A DNA stretch of 64,000 bases, from the NCBI RefSeq assembly GCF_004912165.1, contig NZ_STGV01000003.1, positions 186,001 to 250,000 of the forward strand. The letters are read 5' to 3'. This stretch comes from Peteryoungia ipomoeae (GTDB taxonomy: Bacteria > Pseudomonadota > Alphaproteobacteria > Rhizobiales > Rhizobiaceae). A program made the translations under genes and the position numbers. Shown in pieces: positions 9,476 to 17,763 of the stretch (positions within the stretch are counted from its first letter, which is position 1; each line of letters starts with the position of its first letter). Under the pieces are notes generated by a model. It had not been told where the DNA came from. It did not search any database and was given only the letters and a program-made list of their open reading frames with translations.

Positions 9476-9489
9476 ACGGGCTGTTACGC

Positions 9490-10056
9490 ATGTTTTTGAA
9501 AAGAGTACTTGATATCGCCATTTCAATTCCGGCGATCGCGATTCTGGCGGTACCAATGATTGTTGTCGCCTTTGCGGTGCGTGCGACCTCGAAAGGGCCA
9601 GCTTTGTATTGGTCGAAGCGTGTCGGCCGCGACAATCACCTGTTTTCAATGCCGAAGTTTCGCACGATGCGGGTCAATGCACCTGTCGTGGCGACCCACC
9701 TTCTGAATGACCCGGCACAGCACCTGACGCCGATTGGCGGTTTCTTGAGGAAATCCAGTTTCGACGAGTTGCCGCAATTGTGGTGCATCCTGAAGGGCGA
9801 CATGAGCCTTGTCGGGCCGCGCCCGGCCCTCTTCAACCAGGACGACCTGATTGCTGCGCGCACTGCAGCAAACGTTCATACCTTGCCGCCTGGCTTGACG
9901 GGTTGGGCTCAAGTCAACGGGCGGGACGAACTAGCGATCCCAGACAAGGTCGCGTTGGACGCCGAATACCTGCGGCGACACAGCCTATTGTTCGATCTTC
10001 GTATCCTGGCGATGACCGCGATGAAGGTCGTTGGTGGATCTGGCGTAAGACACTAA
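9490..10056 (+). CDS. initiating sugar-phosphate transferase (WcaJ/PglC/WreU type)
   Basis: 188 residues, the size of the minimal polyprenyl-phosphate phosphoglycosyl transferases. The start at 9490 is chosen because MFLKRVLDIAISIPAIAIL is the conserved opening (basic residues, then a re-entrant membrane helix), whereas the 115 codons open upstream are IS-derived. Family motifs follow: GPALYWSKRVGRDNHLFSMP, KFRTMRVNA, the catalytic-region FLRKSSFDELPQLW, KGDMSLVGPRPALF and PPGLTGWAQVNGRD. The enzyme would move a sugar-1-phosphate from a UDP-sugar to undecaprenyl phosphate at the inner membrane, the first step of O-unit synthesis. It is followed by a nucleotide-sugar reductase, an arrangement like wreU-wreQ of Rhizobium etli, which suggests QuiNAc as the first sugar (inference). 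Confidence 0.9.
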   Translation: MFLKRVLDIAISIPAIAILAVPMIVVAFAVRATSKGPALYWSKRVGRDNHLFSMPKFRTMRVNAPVVATHLLNDPAQHLTPIGGFLRKSSFDELPQLWCILKGDMSLVGPRPALFNQDDLIAARTAANVHTLPPGLTGWAQVNGRDELAIPDKVALDAEYLRRHSLLFDLRILAMTAMKVVGGSGVRH

Positions 10057-10143
10057 ACATCTGAGCCGTCGGCATCGGCTGACCTCCGACAGTGTCGCAG
10101 GAATGCATCTTTCTCAACTCGACAGGCAAATGGAGCAGATTGA

Positions 10144-11052
10144 ATGGGAATGAGCCTAATCACGGGAGCCTCCGGATTTATCGGCTCACACCTCATCGAG
10201 GAAATGCTGCGACGCGGCCTACCGGTTCGGGGCGTTACAAGGCAGGCAGTTCCAGGCCTCCTCACAGTGCCTTCCTATGGCGCCGAGGTTGACTGGAGCG
10301 CCTGTCTTGAGGGCATCGATACCGTTGTGCATCTTGCAGCGCGCGTGCATGTGATGCGCGAAACCGCGTCCGATCCCCTTGCCCTGTTCCGAGCGTCCAA
10401 CGTCGTTGCAACGCTCAACCTGGCCAAGCAAGCGGCAGCCGCTGGTGTGCGCCGCTTCGTGTTCGTCAGTTCCATCAAGGTGAACGGGGAGCGGACTGAG
10501 CCAGGACGAGCTTTCACGGCCGATGATCCGCCCAACCCACAGGACCCATATGGTATCTCGAAAGCAGAGGCTGAAACGGCGCTGATGGAGTTGGGCCGCC
10601 AAACGGGTATGGAGATCACAATCATCCGCCCTCCCCTCGTCTACGGACCGGGTGTGCGCGGAAATTTCCGCAGCATGATGAAGTGGGCCGCGAGCGGAAT
10701 GCCGTCGATCTTTGCAGCGGTCAAGAACAAGCGCTCATTCGTGCACGTCGAAAATTTGTGTGATCTTCTGCTCGTGGTCTTAGATCATCCGATGGCGGCG
10801 AACCGGGCGTTCTTGGTGAGTGACGGGGAGGATCTATCCACGCATGAACTCCTGCAGAAGCTGACCATCGATGCGGGGCGCAACCCACGCAGCGTCGGCT
10901 TCCCTCCGCGCCTTTTGCACGCGATTGGCGCCCTGTCGCAACGACAGAAAGCGGTCGCGCGGCTCACGGAAAACCTTCAAGTCGACATCTCCGAAACTTG
11001 CGAAGTGCTGCAGTGGCGCCCGAGCCCATCGGTGGGTCTACCGTTGAAATAG
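10144..11052 (+). CDS. NAD(P)-dependent nucleotide-sugar epimerase/reductase (WbpV/WreQ-like)
   Basis: 302 residues, extended SDR fold. The N-terminus reads MSLITGASGFIGSHLIEEML with the GxxGxxG cofactor loop. VVHLAARVHVM follows, then SSIKVNGE, where the serine belongs to the catalytic set, and DPYGISKAEAE supplies the Tyr-x3-Lys pair. RSFVHVENLCDLL is the typical substrate-side strand. This pattern, with the conserved HLAARVHV, is shared by the WbpV/WreQ subgroup, 4-reductases that make UDP-QuiNAc from the 4-keto intermediate, and more broadly by UDP-glucose 4-epimerase-like proteins. It lies 87 bases after the sugar-phosphate transferase, so co-expression is likely. No 4,6-dehydratase gene that would feed it is visible in the window. 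Confidence 0.85.
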   Translation: MGMSLITGASGFIGSHLIEEMLRRGLPVRGVTRQAVPGLLTVPSYGAEVDWSACLEGIDTVVHLAARVHVMRETASDPLALFRASNVVATLNLAKQAAAAGVRRFVFVSSIKVNGERTEPGRAFTADDPPNPQDPYGISKAEAETALMELGRQTGMEITIIRPPLVYGPGVRGNFRSMMKWAASGMPSIFAAVKNKRSFVHVENLCDLLLVVLDHPMAANRAFLVSDGEDLSTHELLQKLTIDAGRNPRSVGFPPRLLHAIGALSQRQKAVARLTENLQVDISETCEVLQWRPSPSVGLPLK

Positions 11053-11239
11053 GAACTCTGAGATACAGCCGGATAAAAACCAGACCCAGCCCATGTCTTT
11101 TCGCAAGCTCAGGTCTGGCCTCCACTGTGGCGCCTCGATATTCAGCAACCGAATGGGCCGAAATTATGGACCGCTAAACTGTTCCGGTACCGGATATTTC
11201 AAACTCGCAAGTCATTGAAAAATAAAGACTTTGAGGAAA

Positions 11240-11314
11240 TGGCTGGGGCGCCAGGATTCGAACCTGGGAATGTCGGTACCAAAAACCGATGCCTTACCGC
11301 TTGGCGACGCCCCA
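11240..11314 (-). tRNA. tRNA-Gln (anticodon TTG)
   Basis: On the minus strand a 75-base cloverleaf runs from TGGGGCGTCGCC to CGCCCCA-GCCA, with the acceptor stem closing TGGGGCG against CGCCCCA. The anticodon arm is TCGGT-TTTTGGT-ACCGA, placing TTG as the anticodon (reads CAA and CAG). GGTTCGAATCC is the T-arm, and the 3' CCA is encoded. It marks the right border of the polysaccharide locus. tRNA genes are common integration sites, but I found no second copy of its 3' end in the window. Confidence 0.96.
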
Positions 11315-11354
11315 GCAGGGCCTCGAAGCGGTGTTTCGCTTCGCAAGCGGGGCC

Positions 11355-11383
11355 TGATTAGCAAAGGCAAAGGCGGTCGGCAA
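11355..11383 (-). promoter_or_regulatory. possible promoter of tRNA-Gln
   Basis: Reading the minus strand, TTGCCG (11383-11378) and TAATCA (11360-11355) are separated by 17 bases and lie about 40 bases before the tRNA. The match to a sigma-70 promoter is moderate. Confidence 0.35.
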
Positions 11384-11480
11384 TGCCTCTTGTGCGGGGA
11401 AGTCGAGATTTCCCATGGAACGATCGGGGCTGTCATCGGGTTTGTCCTGCATCCCACGACAAAACAGGAAGGACTTCCCC

Positions 11481-12041
11481 ATGCCATCCATTCAATCTGC
11501 CCGCATTCTGATCCTTGCCACCCATGGCTATGAGCGCTCGGAACTGCGCGTTCCGCTCGACAAGCTCACCGAAAAAGGGGCGACCGTTTCGATTGCATCG
11601 TTGGAAAAGGCGCCGATCAAGAGCTGGGACGAGAAGAACTGGGGCGACACGGTTCCCGTTGACCTGACGGTCGAAGACGTCTCCATCGATGATTTCGACG
11701 CGCTGGTCCTGCCCGGCGGCCAGATCAATCCGGATCTTCTGCGCAAGGAGCAGAAGGCTGTCGATCTGGTGAAGACCTTTATCAACTCCGGCAAGCCTGT
11801 GGCCGCCATCTGCCATGGCCCCTGGCTCCTGGTTGAGGCCGGCGCCTTGAAGGGCCGCAAGGCGACCTCCTTTGCCTCGATCAAGACCGACCTCATCAAT
11901 GCCGGTGCCGACTGGCGCGATGAGGCTGTGGTGACAGATCAGGGTATTGTCACCTCGCGCAATCCCGATGACCTCGACGCTTTCGTCGCCAAGATCATCG
12001 AGGAGGTCGAGGAAGGCCGCCATAAGCGGCGCGCCGCCTGA
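11481..12041 (+). CDS. DJ-1/PfpI family protein (type 1 glutamine amidotransferase-like)
   Basis: 186 residues from the ATG at 11481, which has a strong AGGAAGGA site 7 bases upstream; the open frame before it is non-conserved. The fold markers are RILILATHGYERSELRVPLD at the N-terminus, the strand DALVLPGGQINPDLLRKE, and the nucleophile elbow PVAAICHGPWLLVEAG with the reactive Cys followed by His. The protein ends in SRNPDDLDAFVAKIIEEV, as in the YhbO/PfpI subgroup (stress-protective proteins reported to act on damaged proteins or glyoxal adducts). It is a single gene followed by a strong terminator and probably cytoplasmic. The precise activity is unresolved. Confidence 0.92.
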   Translation: MPSIQSARILILATHGYERSELRVPLDKLTEKGATVSIASLEKAPIKSWDEKNWGDTVPVDLTVEDVSIDDFDALVLPGGQINPDLLRKEQKAVDLVKTFINSGKPVAAICHGPWLLVEAGALKGRKATSFASIKTDLINAGADWRDEAVVTDQGIVTSRNPDDLDAFVAKIIEEVEEGRHKRRAA

Positions 12042-12072
12042 TATCCAGGTATCTCGCATTCCCATGGACAAA

Positions 12073-12107
12073 GAAAAAACCCGGCGGGCAACCACCGGGT
12101 TTTTTCG
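12073..12107 (+). terminator. Rho-independent terminator
   Basis: AACCCGG pairs with CCGGGTT around a ten-base loop and is followed by six T. It lies 30 bases after the PfpI-type gene. The A-run on the left also gives it some bidirectional character. Confidence 0.9.
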
Positions 12108-12572
12108 TTATCGGCATCCTTGGGCTTCTGCCGCAAATCGAAACAGGGGCTCAGCCGACGCAGCAGGCAGCCTCCGAGTCAGATCCGTTCACCATGAGGA
12201 CGGTGATTTGCAACGGGGCCATGGTCTCGTCTGAGGCCTCGCGGCCTTCAGCCATAAAGCGGCGAGCGGTAGCAAGCTTGCCCTCCCGACGCGCCGCGCC
12301 CTGACCGGTAGAGGTATCCGTGATGAGCGTCAAACGGATGACGCTCATCACGGTCGAATACATATGCACACCATCGATCCCGCCGCCCCGGCGGTTCACT
12401 GCATCAAAGGCGAAGCGCGTCGCGGCTTTTCGCTCGACCTTGCGATGGCTGACAGCATGACGAGAATGACGCTAGTTGTCGGCTGTCGTCACAGACTGCG
12501 CCTGCAAGCGGTGACAAATCAAATCCTCTATGGAATAGGCTTTATGACAAGGCCAAGGCGCAGGGCAAACGC
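12108..12572. other. intergenic stretch with a minus-strand short frame
   Basis: A minus-strand frame of 82 codons (12399-12151, or 70 codons from an ATG at 12363) encodes a small polar protein ending AACCVG. It has no clear ribosome-binding site or recognised family, so I do not call it as a gene. The stretch also contains a long perfect hairpin (listed separately) and the leader of the membrane-protein gene at 12573. Confidence 0.4.
12318..12353. repeat. 14-bp perfect inverted repeat
   Basis: CCGTGATGAGCGTC (12318-12331) is mirrored exactly by GACGCTCATCACGG (12340-12353) around an 8-base loop AAACGGAT. No T-run follows on either side, so it is not a standard terminator. It could be a binding site or an RNA hairpin. 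Confidence 0.75.
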
Positions 12573-13598
12573 ATGAAGAAGCAGAAACAGACACGGAGGA
12601 AGGCAGCGCAGCGCTCCCCTGCCGGCACGCTGGCAAAACCTGCAGCTTCGGCAGGAGACCGTGCGTTGCAGACGCAGACCGCCTTTGCAGCGGCGGGCTC
12701 CGAGCGTGTGCCCGGAAGGGCGGAGGCGGCCGCTCTTCGCTTTCGCACCGGTGCGAAAACACTGGAATTTCGCCTCGCCTTTGCGGTTTTTCTCGCCGGC
12801 ATCGCGGCGGTCGTCGCCTCTCTTGTCGTGCAGCATGAGTATGCCTTCTTCGAGCTGGGCTATCTGTTCACGCTATCGATCTACGATCTGGTACTTGCCC
12901 TGCTTGGCCTTTCGGTCTGCATTGGCATGGCGGAGATGCGTCGGGATATCGGTTTGATCCTTGCCGGCTTTCTTGGCGTGCTCGTGCCCATGCTGCTTGC
13001 CTTCGATGCCGTCTTCCAGATGATCCTCAAAAGCCCGCTGGGCGAGGTTCTCTACCTGATTGCGCCGGCGGCCGTTTTATCGTCCGGCGCAGTACTTTGG
13101 CTTCCCGCCTGGTGTCGCCGGTTTGCAGCGCCCGTTTCGGCGGCGGTGATTGCTTTGTCGCTCGCCCTTTTTATCGGGCTTGACGATTTCGGCATCGGGA
13201 TCGGCGCGTTTGCCACATCCGCCGTCTTGAGTGCGCTGTGGTTTTTGCTGGTGCCCGGCCTCATGCTGCGCCCCTTTCGCGGGGTGTGGCTCATCATTCC
13301 GGCCAGGATCATCGGCTCCTGGCTGCTGGTCATCAGCATCATCGAGACGGCTGCCCTTTATGCCCCGCCGGGCGAAGCGCCACCGCCGCCAACGCCCAGC
13401 ATTACGGATCAGGAGGGCACGTTGATGCCGCTCGATCCGGCCGTTCGCGAAGGGCTGGCGGATGCGCCTGATCTGTTTGGGGAAGCACCGCCCCCGGATG
13501 CCGCAAGCGACGATCCCCTCGCCCTCCCTGAAACCGGCGAGCTGCCTGCCGATCGCAGCCCTGCTGCGCGATCCGTCACACCGCCTGCGTTTCCTTGA
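12573..13598 (+). CDS. multi-pass membrane protein of unknown function
   Basis: 341 residues. A basic and alanine-rich cytoplasmic N-terminus (about 1-65, opening MKKQKQTRRKAAQRS) precedes roughly seven hydrophobic helices between residues 68 and 270 (for example LAFAVFLAGIAAVVASLVVQ and LILAGFLGVLVPMLLAFDAV). A proline- and acid-rich tail of about 70 residues follows (GEAPPPPTPS, DLFGEAPPPD) and is probably disordered. It lies 85 bases before the DUF1499 gene in the same direction, and in rhizobia such a membrane protein often precedes DUF1499, so the two may act together. I recognise no catalytic or transporter motif. Confidence 0.75.
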   Translation: MKKQKQTRRKAAQRSPAGTLAKPAASAGDRALQTQTAFAAAGSERVPGRAEAAALRFRTGAKTLEFRLAFAVFLAGIAAVVASLVVQHEYAFFELGYLFTLSIYDLVLALLGLSVCIGMAEMRRDIGLILAGFLGVLVPMLLAFDAVFQMILKSPLGEVLYLIAPAAVLSSGAVLWLPAWCRRFAAPVSAAVIALSLALFIGLDDFGIGIGAFATSAVLSALWFLLVPGLMLRPFRGVWLIIPARIIGSWLLVISIIETAALYAPPGEAPPPPTPSITDQEGTLMPLDPAVREGLADAPDLFGEAPPPDAASDDPLALPETGELPADRSPAARSVTPPAFP

Positions 13599-13683
13599 AT
13601 GCAAGCGCGGCCGAGCATATCGACGTCGTGACCAACAGCGGCTACAAACGCCGCGATCGCGTTTCAAATTCAGGTGATGCCGC

Positions 13684-14622
13684 ATGATGATCCGATACGA
13701 CCGCCCTGTTTCGCGCTCGGCCTTTCTGGCCCGGCGCCTCGGGCTTCTGTCGCTCGGCATGCTGGTCGTGGCGCTGCTTCTGCATCGCTTCGGGCCGCTC
13801 AAGACGCCGGAATTCGTGCTTCTGGTCTGCATTTGCGCGGTGCCGGCGCTGATGGCCGTGCCGCTGGCCGCCGTGGCCCTGCTGCGCCTGTGGACCATCG
13901 GCGCGCTTGGCGGCGTGGCGGCTGTCTGGGCCCTGATCTATGCAACCGTGCCGCTGGCGCTGCCCGGCTATGCGATCTACCTTTACCAGAAGATGCCGCA
14001 ACTGACCGAAGTCTCGACGGACCTTGCCGATCCGCCGAAATGGGTTTCCGATCCGACCAGCGACCAGCGCTTTCTGCCGCGGCTCACCCCGAGCGCCAGC
14101 TCGGCAGAACTGCAGCTCAAAGCCTATCCGGGCTTGAACGGGCGGCGTTATGAGGGTGCCATCGACCGCGTCTATGAGGCCGTGCAGAAGGTGGCTGACG
14201 AAAACCGGCTGACGGTGACGGCAACGCGCGGCGAAGCCTATGTGCTGCCGGACCTTACGCTACGCCCGGCCGAAGAGCCTGCCGCCGGTCAGGGGCCCGG
14301 CGGGACAGAGGATGCATTGCCGGAAACGGGACCGCTGCCGAGTGCCCGCCCCCTCCCCGGAGAACTTGCAGCCGAGCGCGGACGCGCCATGGCTGACGGC
14401 GAACCGGAAGGCACCGCGCGGCTGCAGATGACAACGCGCACGCTGGTGCTCGGCCTGCCCTTCGATGCCGTGGTGCGGCTGCGTGAAGAGGCGGAAATGA
14501 CGCTTGTCGATATCCGAGTTGCTGCCCGCTACGGATCGCATGATCTCGGCTTTTCCGATGAAATCGCGGAAGGCTTTCTGCACGCGCTGGATGCGGCGCT
14601 GCTCGGCATTGCCGGCAACTGA
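13684..14622 (+). CDS. DUF1499 family membrane-anchored protein
   Basis: 312 residues. Three hydrophobic helices fill about residues 15-100 (LGLLSLGMLVVALLLHRFGP, EFVLLVCICAVPALMAVPLA, GGVAAVWALIYATVPLALPG). The soluble part carries the DUF1499 pattern: YPGLNGRRYEGAIDRVYEAV early and MTLVDIRVAARYGSHDLGFS near the end, with an inserted low-complexity loop between them (about 195-245, proline-rich). DUF1499 proteins have no proven biochemical role. Transcription is probably shared with the membrane protein upstream. Its stop is only 9 bases from the end of the convergent hydrolase gene. Confidence 0.88.
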   Translation: MMIRYDRPVSRSAFLARRLGLLSLGMLVVALLLHRFGPLKTPEFVLLVCICAVPALMAVPLAAVALLRLWTIGALGGVAAVWALIYATVPLALPGYAIYLYQKMPQLTEVSTDLADPPKWVSDPTSDQRFLPRLTPSASSAELQLKAYPGLNGRRYEGAIDRVYEAVQKVADENRLTVTATRGEAYVLPDLTLRPAEEPAAGQGPGGTEDALPETGPLPSARPLPGELAAERGRAMADGEPEGTARLQMTTRTLVLGLPFDAVVRLREEAEMTLVDIRVAARYGSHDLGFSDEIAEGFLHALDAALLGIAGN

Positions 14623-14631
14623 GCGCGTTTT

Positions 14632-15555
14632 TCAGGCTGGCCGATAGGGGCCGGTCAGGCGTGGCGGCCCATCTGACATGACCAGGCCCTTTTCCACGAG
14701 ATCCTCGATATGCGCGAGCACCGAAAGGGCGGCTGCGCCATGCAGACGCGGATCGGTGGAGGCATAGATAACCCTGACCATATCGGGGATCCGATCGACC
14801 CCCTTGCGGATCTGCTCCAGAACGGCGCGCTCACGCATCAGGCGATGGGTCCGCAGCGCCCGGACAAAGGCCTGCGGCTGGCTGACCGGCCCGCCATGAC
14901 CCGGCAGATAAAGGCGGTCGTCGCGGGTGAGCAGACGCTCCAGCGAAGCCATGTAGTCTCCCATGGCGCCATCCGGCGGCGCGACGATGGAGGTGGCCCA
15001 GGCCATCACGTGATCGGCGGAAAAGAGGATGCCGGTGCCATCAAGGGCAAAGGCTGCATGGTTTGCCGTATGGCCGGGGGTATGGACCGCGGTCAGCCGC
15101 CAGCCCTCGCCTGCAACCGTCTCACCATCGGCAAGAGCGATATCGGGGGTGAAGGCCATGTCGGCGCTTTCGGCAAAAGGGTTCGACTCGCCTTCAAAGA
15201 GCGGTCTCGCGGGGCGATGCGGACCTTCGGCAACGATGATCGCGCCGGTCTTTTCCTTCAGATGCCGGGCAAGGGGCGAATGGTCGCGATGGGTGTGGCT
15301 GACGGCGATATGGGTCACCTCCCGCCCCTCGAGGGCTGCCAACAGCGCGGCAAAATGCGCCTCGTCCTCAGGGCCTGGATCGATGACGCAGACGGACCTG
15401 TCTCCGACGATGTATGTGTTGGTGCCGTGAAAGGTGAAGGGACCGGAATTTGGCGCAGTGAGCCGCTGCACCCGGTCGGCCACCGGCACCGCGATGCCAT
15501 GTTGCGGATCAAAGGCGGTGACGAAAAGCGGGGTGGCCTGGTCTTCGCCGCTCAT
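14632..15555 (-). CDS. metallo-beta-lactamase fold hydrolase (LACTB2-like)
   Basis: 307 residues. The metal-binding HTHRDHSPLARHLKE motif (H-x-H-x-D-H) sits near residue 82. Further ligands follow in VHTPGHTANHAAFALDG and in LFSADHVMAW, and YLPGHGGPV supplies the last His. The C-terminal 60 residues form a winged-helix-like tail (VLEQIRKGVDRIPDMVRVIY), as in human LACTB2 and its bacterial relatives, which are nucleases or hydrolases of unknown substrate. The start overlaps the stop of the upstream cupin gene by four bases, so the two are translationally coupled. Confidence 0.9.
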   Translation of the reverse strand: MSGEDQATPLFVTAFDPQHGIAVPVADRVQRLTAPNSGPFTFHGTNTYIVGDRSVCVIDPGPEDEAHFAALLAALEGREVTHIAVSHTHRDHSPLARHLKEKTGAIIVAEGPHRPARPLFEGESNPFAESADMAFTPDIALADGETVAGEGWRLTAVHTPGHTANHAAFALDGTGILFSADHVMAWATSIVAPPDGAMGDYMASLERLLTRDDRLYLPGHGGPVSQPQAFVRALRTHRLMRERAVLEQIRKGVDRIPDMVRVIYASTDPRLHGAAALSVLAHIEDLVEKGLVMSDGPPRLTGPYRPA

Positions 15556-15848
15556 TTGTATTCGATCTCGATGAAGCTCATCGGTTCTGCGCCGCCATTG
15601 ACGACATTATGCGCCACGCCGGCATCGCGGCGATAGGCTTCGCCGGCCTCCGACGTTACCCGGCGCTCGCCATCCGCATCCTCGATGAGAAAATGGCAAT
15701 CGGTGAGCGGCACGACGACATAACCCAGGCCATGGACATGATGCCCGGTCGCAGCACCCGGCTCGAAATCCCAGCGCGTGATGCGGGTCACGGCATCCTC
15801 GAGGATGACGGTCGGGATGGCGGGCGGACGGGCGGAATAGCCAGGCAT
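15552..15848 (-). CDS. small single-domain cupin protein
   Basis: 98 residues forming one cupin barrel. GAATGHHVHGLGYVVVPL holds the His pair of cupin motif 1, EAYRRDAGVAHNVVN holds the His of motif 2, and EIEYK ends the last strand. A metal ion is expected. It is coupled by a four-base overlap to the MBL hydrolase gene downstream, which suggests a joint role in handling a small metabolite. The substrate is unknown. Confidence 0.85.
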   Translation of the reverse strand: MPGYSARPPAIPTVILEDAVTRITRWDFEPGAATGHHVHGLGYVVVPLTDCHFLIEDADGERRVTSEAGEAYRRDAGVAHNVVNGGAEPMSFIEIEYK

Positions 15849-15959
15849 CAGGGATCTCCGGGAGTTGACACGGAATACGGCACACAGATGGGTTGCTTGC
15901 CACCATGCCGCTGACCGTAACTTTGGTGCCGCCGCACGACAACAGCGGAAATTCCAAGA

Positions 15960-16865
15960 TCAGGAGGCAAGCGCCGGCTCTTGGCCGGCGAGAAAACGCG
16001 AGGGCGGCACGCCGACGAAGCGCGTGAAGGCCGTGGAAAAGGCGCTGGCCGATCCATAGCCGATGCGCTCGGCAATCTCCTGCATGCCGAGCATCTGGTT
16101 GCGAAGGTGATCCTTGGCGAGCGCCATGCGCCAGGCAAGAAGATATTCCATCGGCGGCAGGCCGACGGCGGCGCGGAAGCGCTTGAAGAAGGCGGAGCGG
16201 GATAGAGCCGCTTCCTGCGCGAGGCTTTCGATCGTCCAGTCGCGGGCGGGATCGGCGTGCAGGCGGCGCAGGCTCGCCGCCAGGCGGTCGTCGGCAAGGC
16301 CCCGCAGAATGCCGGTCGGGGCATTTTCGCTGGGCACGACCCTCAGCGCTTCGAGCAGAATGACATCGAGCAGACGGGCGAGAACCATGTCGCGTGCCGG
16401 ACGCGCCGTCCGAATCTCATCGGTCAGAAGGCTGACAAGGGTCGAAAGCCGCTCTGCACCGCGCACATGCAACAGACTCGGCAGCAGTGAGACCAGCAGG
16501 CGGGCATCAGGCGAGCCGAAATAGAAATGCCCTGCGAGCAGACGGGCATTGGCTGGCGCCTTAAGATCGCCATGGCAGACCTCGCCCGGCAGGACGGGGC
16601 AGTCTGCGGCGAGGCCACCCTTCTCCGGCAGACCGTCCACCTGGAAATCGAACAGCGCTGGCACCAGCACGAAATCTCCCGCCTCGATCTCGATCGGCGG
16701 CAGACTGCCGACGCTCAGGCGGGCGGAGCCATCCAGCACGACGCAGTAAAAGGGCTCGCCAGTGAGTTCGCGCGAGACCTGCCACGCGCCAAAGCCGCGG
16801 GCGATCTTGCCGTGCCCGGCGCGCGGACGCAGGAGCGAGACGATTTCGGCCAAGGGATCGGTCAA
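15960..16865 (-). CDS. AraC family transcriptional regulator (cupin_6 type)
   Basis: 301 residues. The N-terminal AraC-type cupin sensor (about 25-190) includes GEPFYCVVLDGSARLSVG, EAGDFVLVPALFDFQV and FYFGSPDARLLVSLLPSLLH, the last typical of the cupin_6 regulators. The C-terminal double helix-turn-helix (about 200-295) includes DWTIESLAQEAALSRSAFFK and MLGMQEIAERIGYGSASAFS, then FTRFVGVPPSRF. It diverges from the SDR gene at 16965 with 99 bases between them. Regulators of this class usually control the divergent oxidoreductase, so it is the likely regulator of that SDR. The inducer cannot be predicted. Confidence 0.93.
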   Translation of the reverse strand: MTDPLAEIVSLLRPRAGHGKIARGFGAWQVSRELTGEPFYCVVLDGSARLSVGSLPPIEIEAGDFVLVPALFDFQVDGLPEKGGLAADCPVLPGEVCHGDLKAPANARLLAGHFYFGSPDARLLVSLLPSLLHVRGAERLSTLVSLLTDEIRTARPARDMVLARLLDVILLEALRVVPSENAPTGILRGLADDRLAASLRRLHADPARDWTIESLAQEAALSRSAFFKRFRAAVGLPPMEYLLAWRMALAKDHLRNQMLGMQEIAERIGYGSASAFSTAFTRFVGVPPSRFLAGQEPALAS

Positions 16866-16964
16866 ACGACACTCCTGATAAAGAATTCAACACTCCGCAT
16901 GATAGATGATTTCACCCGCTCCGGATAGCCTGTGATCAGTTCAACGGATAAGGAGATCCAGACA

Positions 16965-17720
16965 ATGAACAGCATCCTGATTACCGGCGCCTCGGCCGGC
17001 TTTGGCCTTGCAACGGCAAACCTTTTCCTCGACCGTGGCTGGCGGGTGATCGCCGGCATGCGGACCCCACGAAGCGACGTGCTTCCGGCCTCTGACAGAC
17101 TTGAGGTGGTGGCACTCGACGTCACCGATCCCCTGGCCATCGAGGCGGCGGTAAAGCAGGCGGGATCGATCGACGTGCTCGTCAACAATGCCGGCATCGG
17201 CTGGATGAATGCGGTGGAAGGGACGAGCAGCGAGACGGCGCGCGCGCTGTTCGAGACCAACACCTATGGTCCCATGGCCCTTATGCAGGCCGTGCTGCCG
17301 CAGATGCGCGAGCGACGCTCCGGCGTGATCATCAACGTTTCCTCGAGCGTGACGTTGAAGCCGCTGCCACTGCTTTCGGCCTATACTGCGAGCAAGGCGG
17401 CGCTCAATGCGCTGACGGAGGTTTCCGCGCTGGAGCTTGCACCCTTCGACATCAGGGTTCGCATCGTCCTGCCCGGTCGCGCACCGACAACCTCTTTCGG
17501 GGATACGGCGCGGGCGCGCATGCAGGAGCAAGGCGGCTTTCCGGAACCCTATCTGCCAGTGGTGAAAGCCGTGATGGACGCCTGGGCGAACGAAAGCGAG
17601 GCCGAGGTGACGCAGGCGATCGATGTTGCAGAAGCCGTATGGCAGGCGGCCACCGATCCGGCTTCGCCCTTGCGCATCCCGGCCGGCGCGGATGCGGTGG
17701 CGCTGGCGCTGGCGGGATGA
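16965..17720 (+). CDS. short-chain dehydrogenase/reductase
   Basis: 251 residues from the ATG at 16965, which has AAGGAGA 8 bases upstream. It is a classical SDR: MNSILITGASAGFGLATANL supplies the TGxxxGxG cofactor loop, LVNNAGIGWMN the NNAG motif, IINVSSSVTLK the catalytic Ser, and YTASKAALNAL the Tyr-x3-Lys pair. The Arg at the end of WRVIAGMR, after strand 2, suggests NADP(H). It lies divergent from the AraC regulator. The substrate is unknown; the family covers many small alcohols and ketones. Confidence 0.93.
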   Translation: MNSILITGASAGFGLATANLFLDRGWRVIAGMRTPRSDVLPASDRLEVVALDVTDPLAIEAAVKQAGSIDVLVNNAGIGWMNAVEGTSSETARALFETNTYGPMALMQAVLPQMRERRSGVIINVSSSVTLKPLPLLSAYTASKAALNALTEVSALELAPFDIRVRIVLPGRAPTTSFGDTARARMQEQGGFPEPYLPVVKAVMDAWANESEAEVTQAIDVAEAVWQAATDPASPLRIPAGADAVALALAG

Positions 17721-17732
17721 GCGATGGCCCGA

Positions 17733-17760
17733 CGGGAGGGGCGAAGGGTCGCCCTTCCCG
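17733..17760. terminator. hairpin between convergent genes
   Basis: CGGGAGGGGCGA pairs with TCGCCCTTCCCG (one G-T pair) around an AGGG loop. It lies in the 43-base gap between the convergent SDR and sigma-factor genes. It lacks a T-run, so termination efficiency is uncertain. Confidence 0.55.
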
Positions 17761-17763
17761 CCC

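Noticed and set aside
11240..11314. tRNA-Gln as integration site of the polysaccharide locus
   Set aside because: I found no second copy of the tRNA 3' end and no integrase gene in the window; the left end of the locus is outside it.
12151..12399. 82-codon minus-strand frame as a small gene
   Set aside because: No ribosome-binding site, no family recognised, and it contains the perfect hairpin; kept only as a note.
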